Source: CAYVBN01 sp964538565
GTDB taxonomy: Bacteria > Pseudomonadota > Alphaproteobacteria > Rhizobiales > Xanthobacteraceae
Assembly: GCA_964538565.1 (NCBI GenBank)
Contig: CAZIGW010000158.1
Span: 1 to 29,494, forward strand
Direction of reading: 5' to 3'
Length of the DNA: 29,494 bases
The translations under genes and the position numbers were made by a program. Shown here piece after piece: positions 1 to 7,387 of this stretch. Position 1 is the stretch's first letter. Each line of letters opens with the position of its first letter. The notes under the pieces were generated by a model that saw only the letters and a list, made by a program, of their open reading frames with translations, searched no databases and was not told where the DNA came from.

Positions 1-596
1 GCCTCGCGCTGGCGCGGCGGGTGCCGGACTTGTCGGTCAAGCTCGTCGAGATCGATCCCGGTCTCGCGCGGCTCGCCGCCGAGAACATCCGTCGCAACGG
101 GCTCGCCGCGCGGGCGCAGGCCGTGGCGCTCGACATCACCGCCCCAGCCGGCGCCTTCGCGGCGGCCGGGCTTCCCGCCGATTCCGCCGACCGCGTGCTG
201 ATGAATCCACCCTTCAACGACCCGGAGCGCCACCGCGGTTCGCCCGACCCCGGTCGCCGCCAGGCGCACCTGGAGGAGGGCGAGACGCTCGCGGCGTGGA
301 CCCGGGCGGCGGCGCGCCTGCTGCGACCGCACGGGGTGCTGACGATGATCGTCCGCGCCGACGCGATCGTCCGCGTGCTCGCCGCCCTCGAGCCGGGGTT
401 CGGCGGGCTCGCCATCCTGCCGATCCACCCGAACGCCGCGGCGGCAGCAATCCGCGTGATCGTCCGCGCCGCGAAGGGCAGTCGGGCGCCGGTCAGGCTT
501 CTGCCGGGCCTCGTCCTCAACGACCGGGACGGGCCGACGCCCGCGGCGGAAGCGGTCCTGCGCGACGGCGCCGCCCTGCCGCTCGAGGAGGATTGA
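1..596 (+). CDS. Adenine-N6 methyltransferase (tRNA1Val-type), 5' end missing
   Basis: The reading frame is open from the first complete codon at position 3 (LALARRVPDL...), so the gene begins before the window and the GTG at 21 is not its start. The visible 197 residues are the second half of a class I SAM-dependent methyltransferase. VKLVEIDPGLARLAAENI has the acidic residue at the end of strand beta-2 that binds the SAM ribose. VLMNPPFND is the NPPF/Y motif of amino-group methyltransferases acting on adenine N6. In Hyphomicrobiales a gene of this kind beside the S49 peptidase is usually annotated as tRNA1(Val) A37 N6-methyltransferase (TrmN6/YfiC-like). NPPF supports adenine-N6 chemistry; the tRNA substrate is inferred from gene order. 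HemK/PrmC-type enzymes also carry NPPY, so glutamine methylation is a less likely alternative. Confidence 0.8.
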   Translation, partial: LALARRVPDLSVKLVEIDPGLARLAAENIRRNGLAARAQAVALDITAPAGAFAAAGLPADSADRVLMNPPFNDPERHRGSPDPGRRQAHLEEGETLAAWTRAAARLLRPHGVLTMIVRADAIVRVLAALEPGFGGLAILPIHPNAAAAAIRVIVRAAKGSRAPVRLLPGLVLNDRDGPTPAAEAVLRDGAALPLEED

Positions 597-689
597 ACCG
601 GGCGAGCGCCGGCGCGTTGAGCAAACCGGCCGCCGCGACATCGGGCACTCCGGAGGTCAACAGCACGCCGTCGAGGCAGGCGGAAAGCG

Positions 690-791
690 CTACCGCTCGT
701 CGCCTTTTGCCAGTTGGACACGGGCCGGAAGATGGGCGGAGGCGGCGATGGCTGCGAACAGCGCCACCAGAATGATGAACTTGACCGTCAT
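690..791 (-). CDS. Small hydrophobic protein, 33 aa
   Basis: An ATG at 791-789 on the minus strand opens a 34-codon frame ending in TAG at 692-690. It is preceded by GGAG about five bases upstream (GGAGACGAC-ATG), a good ribosome binding site. The peptide starts MTVKFIILVALFAAIAASAH and then becomes polar and charged (PARVQLAKGDER). That gives a positively charged N-terminus, one hydrophobic stretch at about residues 5-19 and a hydrophilic tail: either a single-span membrane micro-protein or a very short secreted peptide with a possible cleavage after ASA. It is convergent with the methyltransferase and divergent from the S49 peptidase gene, with 145 bp between the two starts. I recognise no family. 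The ribosome binding site and the membrane-like composition argue for a real gene, but its shortness leaves doubt. Confidence 0.5.
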   Translation of the reverse strand: MTVKFIILVALFAAIAASAHLPARVQLAKGDER

Positions 792-936
792 GTCGTCTCC
801 GATCCTTGCGCGCCGGCGAGGGCCGCTGAGCATTTTCGTTGGAGGTCGAAGCAAGAAGCGTTCCGGCACTCGTAGGCCGGCGGAGTTTAAGAATGCGTAA
901 CTTGAGCGAAGTGAGCCGAGCGCCTATGACAAAACG

Positions 937-1842
937 ATGGCCGACCCGCGCATGATCGAACATTTGCAGCAGCTTTGGGCGCGCACGCGCGAACTTGTGA
1001 TGCCGGTCGTGCCGCGCTTCCTGCGCGGCGACGTTCCCGTGGTGCCGGTCGTGCGGCTCACCGGCGTCGTCGGCTTCTCGACGCCGTTGCGTCCCGGCCT
1101 GACGCTGGCGGGCATCGCCCGCGCGCTCGACAAGGCGTTCTCGCTGCGCCGGGCGAAGGCCGTCGCGCTGTCGATCAATTCGCCCGGCGGCTCGCCGGTA
1201 CAGTCCCACCTTATCTTCCAGCGCGTGCGCCATCTCGCCGCGGAAAAGGAGTTGCCGGTCATTGCCTTCGTTGAAGACGTGGCGGCTTCCGGCGGCTATA
1301 TGATCGCCTGCGCGGGTGACGAGATCGTGTGCGATCCCTCATCGATCGTCGGTTCGATCGGCGTCGTCGGCTCCTCCTTCGGGCTCGACGAGGCGATCAA
1401 GAAACTCGGGATCGAGCGGCGCGTCTACACGGCCGGCGAACGCAAGCTGATGCTCGATCCGTTCCTGCCGGAAAACCCCGACGACGTGGCGCGGCTCAAG
1501 GCGATCCAGTCCCAAATTCACGAGCGCTTCATCGCCCTGGTCAAAGGCCGCCGCGCCGGAAAGCTGACCGGCCCAGAAAATACCCTCTTCTCGGGCGAGT
1601 ACTGGACGGGAGCGACAGCGCGGGAATACGGACTGGTGGACCGGCTCGGAGACCTGTGGGGCACGTTGCGCGAGCGTTTCGGCGAAGACGTGCATACGCC
1701 GCTGATCACGGCCGAGCGCACCTTCTTTGGTCGGCGCGTGCCCGGTGTGAGCCGGGTGGGAGAGTGGGCCGCACCCGGACTGCCCGACGAGGTCCTCTCG
1801 GCGATCGAGGCGCGCGCGATTTGGGCCCGGTATGGTCTCTAG
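937..1842 (+). CDS. S49 family serine peptidase (SppA-like)
   Basis: 301 aa. This is a ClpP/crotonase-fold peptidase of family S49, which includes signal peptide peptidase SppA and Sohlh-type proteases. The nucleophile is Ser118 in DVAASGGYMIA and the general base is Lys170 in TAGERKLMLD. The 52-residue spacing equals that of the Ser147/Lys199 dyad of Bacillus SppA, so the dyad is intact. INSPGGSPVQS (about 80-90) is the conserved strand that shapes the oxyanion hole. Unlike classical SppA there is no N-terminal signal or membrane anchor before the fold, so the protein is either cytoplasmic or peripherally attached. ATG 937 has only a weak purine stretch upstream, and ATG 952 is a possible alternative. 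The gene lies upstream of the small membrane protein and glyQ, an arrangement common in Hyphomicrobiales. The physiological substrate is unknown. Confidence 0.9.
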   Translation: MADPRMIEHLQQLWARTRELVMPVVPRFLRGDVPVVPVVRLTGVVGFSTPLRPGLTLAGIARALDKAFSLRRAKAVALSINSPGGSPVQSHLIFQRVRHLAAEKELPVIAFVEDVAASGGYMIACAGDEIVCDPSSIVGSIGVVGSSFGLDEAIKKLGIERRVYTAGERKLMLDPFLPENPDDVARLKAIQSQIHERFIALVKGRRAGKLTGPENTLFSGEYWTGATAREYGLVDRLGDLWGTLRERFGEDVHTPLITAERTFFGRRVPGVSRVGEWAAPGLPDEVLSAIEARAIWARYGL

Positions 1843-2005
1843 GTCGTGGCCGAACGACGTTTGGCTTCGGACGGACCGCGCTTCGGACGAGGATACGAGC
1901 CGAATGGACAGTAGCCTGGGGGCAAGTCATTCTTGAGCGGAAGAAGTCGGGCACGACAATGCGGCGAACCAGCGCCGTCGTGTCCGAGAAGCACAGGAGG
2001 ACCTG

Positions 2006-2212
2006 ATGACGTTTCCGATCCCGCCGGTGATGATCTGGACACTCGGCGCCGTGGGAGCCATCGCGCTCGCCAGGGTGCTGACGCGGGAATGGCGGCGGGT
2101 CAACGCGGAACTGCGTCCCTGTCGCGCGACCCAGAGCACCGAGGGACCGGACCGCGCGCGCCTGCCGCGCCTGCGGCGGGATCCCGTCACGGGCATCTAT
2201 CGTCCGGAGTGA
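2006..2212 (+). CDS. Small single-span membrane protein, 68 aa
   Basis: 68 aa starting at ATG 2006, with a full AGGAGG at 1995-2000, five bases from the start, which fixes the start firmly. Residues 7-24 (PVMIWTLGAVGAIALARV) form one likely transmembrane helix. The rest is short, basic and Arg-rich and ends in RDPVTGIYRPE. The N-terminus is hydrophobic from residue 3 without a cleavage motif, so an N-terminal anchor with a cytoplasmic basic tail is the simplest picture. The gene lies 163 bp after the S49 peptidase and 221 bp before glyQ on the same strand. I recall unnamed proteins of this size at this position in other Hyphomicrobiales; no function is known to me. A palindrome (GACAGCC-G-GGCTGTC, 2211-2225) overlaps the stop codon but has no T-tract. 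Confidence 0.75.
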   Translation: MTFPIPPVMIWTLGAVGAIALARVLTREWRRVNAELRPCRATQSTEGPDRARLPRLRRDPVTGIYRPE

Positions 2213-2370
2213 CAGCCGGGCTGTCCTGCGCCGGGCTGCCCGGGCCTTTCACGCGGCGTTGCCCGAATGCACGTCGGGACGCGCGGCGCACAGGCGCGCC
2301 GCAGGCGAGTCGCGCCCGGCTGGGGCCTGAGGTGTCCTGGCCGCGTTCGGAGGGCGCGGCGGCCCTCGCC

Positions 2371-2399
2371 TTGACCCTTCGGGGAGCCGCCGATAGGGT
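2371..2399 (+). promoter_or_regulatory. Predicted sigma-70-type promoter of glyQ
   Basis: TTGACC (2371-2376) is followed after 17 bases by TAGGGT (2394-2399). The -35 is close to the alphaproteobacterial CTTGAC consensus (here preceded by C) and the spacer is ideal; the -10 keeps only T, A and the final T of TATAAT. Transcription would start near 2405-2407, leaving a leader of about 28 bases before ATG 2434. This is the best -35/-10 pair in the gap between the 68-aa gene and glyQ. Predicted by eye only. Confidence 0.45.
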
Positions 2400-2433
2400 C
2401 CGCGGCCATTCTGCTTGAACGAAATCGTTGTCA

Positions 2434-3378
2434 ATGGTCGCGGCCGATCTCCCGCCTCACATGCATCCCGAACGCTCGTTTCAAGGGCTGATCCTGGCGC
2501 TTCAGCGCTACTGGGCCGACTATGGCTGCGTCATCCTGCAGCCCTATGACATGGAGGTGGGCGCGGCCACCTTCCACCCGGCGACGACGCTGCGCGCGCT
2601 CGGGCCCAAGCCGTGGAACGCCGCCTATGTCCAGCCCTCGCGCCGGCCCAAGGACGGCCGCTACGGCGAAAACCCGAACCGGCTCCAGCACTACTACCAG
2701 TTCCAGGTGCTGCTGAAGCCCTCGCCGCCCGACATCCAGGACCTCTATCTCAACTCGCTCTACGCCATCGGGGTCGATCCGGCGGTTCACGACATCCGCT
2801 TCGTCGAGGACGATTGGGAGAGCCCGACGCTCGGCGCCTGGGGGCTCGGCTGGGAATGCTGGTGCGACGGCATGGAGGTCTCGCAGTTCACCTACTTCCA
2901 GCAGGTGGCGGGCTTCGAATGCGCGCCGGTCGCCGGTGAACTGACCTATGGGCTCGAACGGCTCGCCATGTACGTGCAGGGCGTCGACCGCGTGTTCGAC
3001 CTCAATTTCAACGGCCGGGAAGGCGCCGAAAAGGTCACGTACGGCGACGTCTTCCTGCAGGCCGAGCGGGAGTATTCGCGGCACAATTTCGAGCAGTCCG
3101 ACACCGAGATGCTGTTCGAGCAGTTCCGCATGGCGGAGGCCGCCTGCCGCAAGTATCTCGACGCCGGCTGGAAGGGGACCGGCGAGGGACGGCGCCATCT
3201 CATGGCGCTGCCCGCCTACGACCAGTGCATCAAGGCGAGCCACGTGTTCAACCTGCTCGACGCCCGCGGCGTCATCTCGGTGACGGAGCGGCAGAGCTAC
3301 ATCCTGCGCGTGCGCGACCTCGCCAAGGCGTGCGGCGAGGCCTGGCTGCAGACCGAGGGCGGCGGCGCGCTCGCGTAG
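2434..3378 (+). CDS. glyQ: Glycyl-tRNA synthetase alpha subunit
   Basis: 314 aa from ATG 2434, close to the ~300 aa usual for GlyQ. It is the catalytic class II subunit of the bacterial alpha2beta2 glycyl-tRNA synthetase, which charges tRNA-Gly in the cytoplasm. The family signature runs from RSFQGLILALQRYWADYGC through LQPYDMEVGAATFHP near the N-terminus, followed by PSRRPKDGRYGENPNR and HYYQFQVLLKP. The frame is open six bases further (TTG 2428), and ATG 2461 (MHPERSFQG) would also give a complete core. I chose 2434 as the first ATG after the predicted promoter; no clear Shine-Dalgarno precedes any of the three. glyS follows 174 bp downstream. Confidence 0.97.
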   Translation: MVAADLPPHMHPERSFQGLILALQRYWADYGCVILQPYDMEVGAATFHPATTLRALGPKPWNAAYVQPSRRPKDGRYGENPNRLQHYYQFQVLLKPSPPDIQDLYLNSLYAIGVDPAVHDIRFVEDDWESPTLGAWGLGWECWCDGMEVSQFTYFQQVAGFECAPVAGELTYGLERLAMYVQGVDRVFDLNFNGREGAEKVTYGDVFLQAEREYSRHNFEQSDTEMLFEQFRMAEAACRKYLDAGWKGTGEGRRHLMALPAYDQCIKASHVFNLLDARGVISVTERQSYILRVRDLAKACGEAWLQTEGGGALA

Positions 3379-3524
3379 GCGCGGCTCCCGTATTCGGACC
3401 CAGGACCTGCGGTGCACCGCTGCTGCGCCGCCCAGGGAACGTCCGCCCTCGACAGCTTCCGCCCGGCTCGGTATGGCTCGGCCTCACAACCGATCCGACC
3501 CGCGGGATCCTGCGTTTCCATGAG

Positions 3525-3552
3525 AGGAGGGCGACGGCCTGTCGCCAGCCCG
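3525..3552 (+). promoter_or_regulatory. glyS ribosome binding site separated from ATG by a hairpin
   Basis: A strong AGGAGG lies at 3525-3530, but the ATG that begins the GlyS homology is at 3553, 22 bases downstream and too far for normal initiation. Between them GGCGAC (3530-3535) and GTCGCC (3541-3546) form a perfect 6-bp stem with a 5-base loop. If the stem forms, the functional distance from SD to ATG shrinks to about six bases. An in-frame ATG at 3520 lies before the AGGAGG and has no SD of its own. Confidence 0.45.
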
Positions 3553-5793
3553 ATGCCCGACCTGCTGCTTGAACTCTTTTCCGAGGAAATCCCCGCGCGC
3601 ATGCAGGCGAAGGCGGCGGATGACCTCAGGAAGATGGTGACCGACCGGCTGGTGGACGCCGGCCTCGTCTACGAGGGCGCCAAGGCGTTTGCGACGCCGC
3701 GGCGGCTCGCCCTCTTCGTCCAGGGCATTCCGGCCAAGCAGCCGGACCTCGCCGAGGAGCGCAAGGGGCCGCGCGTCGGCGCGCCCGAGGGTGCGATCCA
3801 GGGCTTCCTCAAGGGCGCGGGCCTCACGTCGATCTCGCAGGCGAAGATCGAAAAGGATCCCAAGAAGGGCGACTTCTACGTCGCGCTGATCGAAAAGCCG
3901 GGCCGGCCGGCGATCGAGGTGCTCTCCGACCTGCTGCCGACGGTGGTGCGCACGTTTCCGTGGCCGAAGGCGATGCGCTGGGGGTCGGGACGGCTCGCCT
4001 GGGTGCGGCCGCTGCATTCGATCGTCGCGACCTTCGGTCCGGAGACCGAGGAGCCGGACATCGTCCCCTTCGCGGTCGACGGGATCGCGGCCGGAAACGT
4101 CACGCGCGGGCACCGCTTCCTGGCGCCGGCGGAATTCACGGTCAAGCGGTTCGACGACTACGTGACCAAGCTGGCGCAGGCCAAGGTCGTGCTCTGTCCG
4201 GAACGGCGCCGGCATCAGATCCTCGACGATGCGAAGACGCTCGCGTTCGCGCAGGGCTTCGAACTCGTCGAGGACGAGGGCCTGCTCGCGGAGGTCGCCG
4301 GGCTGGTCGAATGGCCGGTCGCCCTCATGGGATCGTTCGACGGCGAATTCCTGTCGATTCCACCGGAGGTGATCCGCACCACGATCCGCAACAACCAGAA
4401 ATGTTTCGTGCTGCGCGATCCGCAGACGGCGCGGCTCGTCAACAAGTTCATCCTGGTCGCCAACACCGAGGCGGTCGACCAGGGCAAGGCGATCGTCGCC
4501 GGCAACGAGCGCGTCATCCGCGCGCGCCTGTCGGACGCCAAGTTCTTCTACGAGACGGATCTGAAGACGCGGCTCGAGCAGCGGCTGCCGAAGTTCAAGG
4601 AGATCGTGTTCCACGAGAAGCTCGGCACGCAGTGGGAGCGCATCGAGCGCATCGAGCGCCTCGCGGCCGATCTCGCGCCCGTCGTCGGCGCCGACGTCGA
4701 GAAGGCAAAGCGCGCGGCGCGGCTTGCCAAGGCCGATCTCCTCACCGAGGTGGTCGGCGAGTTTCCCGAGCTGCAGGGCCTGATGGGGAAATACTACGCC
4801 GAGGCGCAGGGCGAGGACGAGGCGGTGGCGCACGCCTGCGAGGATCATTATCGCCCGCAGGGGCCGACGGATCTCGTTCCGGCCGAGCCGATGACGATCG
4901 CGGTCGCGCTCGCCGACAAGATCGACACGCTGGTCGGCTTCTGGGCGATCGGCGAGAAGCCGACCGGATCGAAGGACCCGTTTGCGCTGCGGCGCGCGGC
5001 GCTCGGCGTCATCCGCATCGTGCTGGAGAACGGCGTGCGTCTCTCCTTGCGCACCCTGTGCTGGCGACACTTCGCGGCGGTGCGCAAGGACGAGGCGCTC
5101 GCCGAGGCGATCGCCGTGCTCCATCCGCTGCAACGAGAGATCGAGCAGCTCAGCGCTTCCGATATCGAGCGCGCGATCAAGCTCGAGGTGCTCACCGACG
5201 AGATCGCGCGCGAAAAGGTTGTGCAGGCCACGAGCCTCGTCCAGGCGCATGACGATTTTGCCGAGGCCTCGGACCTGCTCGCCTTCTTCGCCGATCGTCT
5301 CAAGGTGCAGCTGCGCGAGCAGGGCGCGCGTCACGACCTCGTCGACGCGGTCTTCGCGCTCGAAGGCCAGGACGATCTCGTGCTGATCGTGCGGCGCGTG
5401 GAGGCGCTCGGCCGGTTCCTCGACAGCGAGGACGGCCGCAACCTGCTCGCCGGCTACAAGCGCGCCGCCAACATCATCCGCATCGAGGAAAAGCGCGACA
5501 GCACGACGTACACCAGCGCGCCGGATCCGTCGCTCTATCGCCAGGCCGAGGAACGGGAGCTCGCGCGCGCGATCGACGCCGCCAAGGAGGAGGCCTCGGC
5601 GGCGGTCGGGCGCGAGGACTTCACCGCCGCGATGCGCGCCATGGCCAAGCTGCGGCCGCATGTCGACGCGTTCTTCGACAAGGTGACCGTCAACGTCGAG
5701 GACAAGGACCTGCGCGCCAACCGCTTGCGGCTGCTCAATCAAATCCGTGAAGCGACGCGCGCGGTGGCCGATTTCTCCCGCATCGAAGGCTGA
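3553..5793 (+). CDS. glyS: Glycyl-tRNA synthetase beta subunit
   Basis: 746 aa from ATG 3553, where the conserved beginning MPDLLLELFSEEIPARM sits. The frame is open upstream to 3412, but those extra residues look like translated leader. The beta subunit binds and positions tRNA-Gly for GlyQ. The body (about residues 1-550) is the tRNA-synt_2f region with an HD-like part, including HEKLGTQWERIERIERLA, ADLLTEVVGEFPELQGLMG and DPFALRRAALGVIRI. The last ~110 residues are the DALR-type anticodon-binding domain (YKRAANIIRIEEK, then FFDKVTVNVEDKDLRANRL). E. coli GlyS is 689 aa, so this copy is somewhat longer, as is common in alphaproteobacteria. Probably co-transcribed with glyQ. No clear intrinsic terminator follows. 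Confidence 0.97.
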   Translation: MPDLLLELFSEEIPARMQAKAADDLRKMVTDRLVDAGLVYEGAKAFATPRRLALFVQGIPAKQPDLAEERKGPRVGAPEGAIQGFLKGAGLTSISQAKIEKDPKKGDFYVALIEKPGRPAIEVLSDLLPTVVRTFPWPKAMRWGSGRLAWVRPLHSIVATFGPETEEPDIVPFAVDGIAAGNVTRGHRFLAPAEFTVKRFDDYVTKLAQAKVVLCPERRRHQILDDAKTLAFAQGFELVEDEGLLAEVAGLVEWPVALMGSFDGEFLSIPPEVIRTTIRNNQKCFVLRDPQTARLVNKFILVANTEAVDQGKAIVAGNERVIRARLSDAKFFYETDLKTRLEQRLPKFKEIVFHEKLGTQWERIERIERLAADLAPVVGADVEKAKRAARLAKADLLTEVVGEFPELQGLMGKYYAEAQGEDEAVAHACEDHYRPQGPTDLVPAEPMTIAVALADKIDTLVGFWAIGEKPTGSKDPFALRRAALGVIRIVLENGVRLSLRTLCWRHFAAVRKDEALAEAIAVLHPLQREIEQLSASDIERAIKLEVLTDEIAREKVVQATSLVQAHDDFAEASDLLAFFADRLKVQLREQGARHDLVDAVFALEGQDDLVLIVRRVEALGRFLDSEDGRNLLAGYKRAANIIRIEEKRDSTTYTSAPDPSLYRQAEERELARAIDAAKEEASAAVGREDFTAAMRAMAKLRPHVDAFFDKVTVNVEDKDLRANRLRLLNQIREATRAVADFSRIEG

Positions 5794-5893
5794 AAGCTGC
5801 GTCCTTGGCGTCAGGCCGACCGCACCCGATTGCGATCGCGCGGCGCGAGGGATGCCTGCATCGCGCGATCGGACCGGTTGCTCCAGCAGATTT

Positions 5894-5950
5894 GAACGGT
5901 TCCATGGTAGCCGATTGGAAACGGCGATGTATTCCATCTGAGAACGGTTC
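5894..5950. repeat. Two copies of GAACGGTTC, 48 bp apart
   Basis: The 9-base palindrome GAAC-G-GTTC occurs at 5894-5902 and again at 5942-5950, both upstream of the iron cassette. The second copy lies inside the longer Irr-box-like element at 5938-5954; the first is flanked by TTT and CCATGG and is a poorer match. The spacing is about 4.6 helical turns. Repeated operator half-sites are one explanation; chance is possible for a 9-mer. Confidence 0.4.
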
Positions 5951-5954
5951 TAAT
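5938..5954. promoter_or_regulatory. Candidate Irr box (iron control element)
   Basis: AGAACGGTTCTAA at 5941-5953 matches the core of the rhizobial Irr box (TTTAGAAYNRTTCTAAA, recalled): both AGAA and TTCT half-sites, the three-base centre of the form Y-N-R, and the AA on one side are present. Mismatches are limited to the outer bases. It lies 110 bp before the start of the first gene of an FTR1-type iron cassette. Irr controls iron uptake and iron-using genes in Hyphomicrobiales, so site and context agree. Seen: the palindrome and its position. Inferred: Irr binding. Confidence 0.5.
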
Positions 5955-6063
5955 CTTTCCGGCTGCTATTCACTTCTGCGTGCGCGTCTGCCATATCCAG
6001 TGACGTCCTGGTTGTTTGTCGATTCATCGCGGGGCCTTGAACCTCGCGGATGGGAGACGCGGA

Positions 6064-7005
6064 ATGACACCTCTGACGAACGGCCGCGCACGTGGCCGTC
6101 TGACTTCCCTTTCATGTCTCGGGGCCGTCATGCTGCTGTGCTGCGGCAGCCTTGTGCCGGCCTTGGCCGCCGACGACGACAAGGACAACGGCAAGAAGGG
6201 CGAAACGGCCTTCGACGAGATCGAAACGCAGGACATCTTCGGATTCACCGAGGGCTCCGGCGTCGGCTTGCAGGGCGAGAAGGAGTTCTCGGCCGAGACC
6301 GTTGCGCATTTCGGCAAGCGCGACGGGCGCTATGCGGCGACCGAGACCAAGCTTGGAATGGAGTACACGCCCTCGCAGTTCGTCCAGGTGGAATTCGGCG
6401 GCCTCCTCTCCGCGCACGCCATCAAGGACGTCACGGATCTCGACGACCGCAGCAGCTTCGATTTCATGGGCGCGTTCGCCGAGTTCCGTTACCTGCTGCT
6501 CGAACGCACCTCGTCCTCGCCTTTCTCCGTGACGTTGTCGGCCGAGCCGACCTGGCGTCGCATCGACGAAACCTCGGGCGAGCGCGTCACCAATTTCGAG
6601 CTGGAAACCAAGGTCAATGCCGACCTCGAAATCGTGCCCAATCGCGCGTATGCGGGATTCAATGTCCTCTACGATCCGGAATGGACGCGCACCGCGCTCG
6701 GCGAGGTCGAACGCGAGTCGACCTTCGGGGTGTCGGGCGCGCTTGCGTTCCGACCGACGCCGCCGCTGCTGATCGGGATGGATCTCTGGTATCTGCGGCA
6801 CTACGACGGAAACGGCTTCGAGGCATTCACCGGGGACGCCGTTTTCTTCGGGCCGACCGTCTACTACCAGATCTCGGACAAGTCCGCGATCAGCGGCGCA
6901 TGGGAGACGCAGATTGCCGGGCACGCAGTCGGCGATCCCGCAAGCCTCAATCTGGTCGATTTTCCGCGACACCGCGCCAAGCTGAAGCTGGCAATCGAGT
7001 TCTAG
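6064..7005 (+). CDS. Outer-membrane-like beta-barrel protein of an iron cassette
   Basis: 313 aa from ATG 6064, preceded by GGGAG about eight bases upstream. The frame is open back to 6016 without an equally good start. The N-terminus is a signal peptide: basic GRARGRL, hydrophobic core LGAVMLLCCGSLVPA, likely cleavage after ALA, then an acidic ADDDKDNGKK linker. The mature part alternates polar and hydrophobic residues in strand-like segments (YAATETKLGMEYTPSQFVQV, RAKLKLAIEF) and ends in Phe, the usual last residue of proteins folded by the BAM complex. No TonB box or plug domain is seen, so it is not a classic siderophore receptor. It leads a tight operon with a cupredoxin (10 bp gap) and an FTR1 permease. 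A role in passing iron or copper through the outer membrane, or in anchoring the system, is inferred. CC in the signal core does not form a convincing lipobox. Confidence 0.75.
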   Translation: MTPLTNGRARGRLTSLSCLGAVMLLCCGSLVPALAADDDKDNGKKGETAFDEIETQDIFGFTEGSGVGLQGEKEFSAETVAHFGKRDGRYAATETKLGMEYTPSQFVQVEFGGLLSAHAIKDVTDLDDRSSFDFMGAFAEFRYLLLERTSSSPFSVTLSAEPTWRRIDETSGERVTNFELETKVNADLEIVPNRAYAGFNVLYDPEWTRTALGEVERESTFGVSGALAFRPTPPLLIGMDLWYLRHYDGNGFEAFTGDAVFFGPTVYYQISDKSAISGAWETQIAGHAVGDPASLNLVDFPRHRAKLKLAIEF

Positions 7006-7015
7006 AGAGGCGCCG

Positions 7016-7369
7016 ATGCCCGCCAGATACGCAAAAATGCTTAGCGCGGCGATCCTGAGCGCAGCAGTGCTGTCGGCCGCGGCCGTCTCCCCGGCAACCG
7101 CGCAGGCTTCGGTGACGATCGATCTGTCCATCAAGAACCGCCGGTTCGAGCCTGCCGAACTCAAGGTCCCGGCCGGAAAACCGATCCGGCTGCGCATCAA
7201 GAACCTCGACGAGACGCCGGCCGAGTTCGAAAGCGTGAGCCTGCGCGTCGAGAAAGTGGTCGCCGGCAAGAGCGAGGCGACCATCAATTTGCGGGCGCTG
7301 GCGCCGGGTCGCTATAAGTTCATCGACGACTTCCATCACGAGACCCAAGGCTCGTTGGTTGCGCAATAG
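7016..7369 (+). CDS. Periplasmic cupredoxin-domain protein (FTR1 partner)
   Basis: 117 aa from ATG 7016 with GAGAGG just upstream, 10 bp after the barrel gene. A signal peptide (hydrophobic ILSAAVLSAAAVSPATAQA) is followed by one small cupredoxin-like domain of the EfeO-N/Cupredoxin_1 type: VTIDLSIKNRRFEPAELKV, LRIKNLDETPAEFES, LRVEKVVAGK, and APGRYKFIDDFHHETQG. The conserved EFES and DFH-x-ET stretches are typical of the small cupredoxins encoded next to FTR1 permeases. A blue-copper Cys ligand is absent, so it is not a plastocyanin-like electron carrier. In Brucella FtrABCD the cupredoxin FtrB is thought to help oxidise or deliver iron to the permease FtrC; a similar role is inferred here. 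The permease gene follows after 18 bp. Confidence 0.85.
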   Translation: MPARYAKMLSAAILSAAVLSAAAVSPATAQASVTIDLSIKNRRFEPAELKVPAGKPIRLRIKNLDETPAEFESVSLRVEKVVAGKSEATINLRALAPGRYKFIDDFHHETQGSLVAQ

Positions 7370-7387
7370 CAGCCGGGAGAAGACTCC

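Noticed and set aside
2211..2225. GACAGCC-G-GGCTGTC palindrome at the stop of the 68-aa gene as a terminator
   Set aside because: Usable stem is only 5 bp and there is no T-tract.
1329..2418. Plus-strand open frames in alternative frames across the S49 gene, its downstream gap and the 68-aa gene
   Set aside because: Arg-rich, no SD, and they overlap well supported genes.
3484..5937. 817-codon minus-strand open frame opposite glyS
   Set aside because: Same cause; low-complexity composition and complete overlap with glyS.
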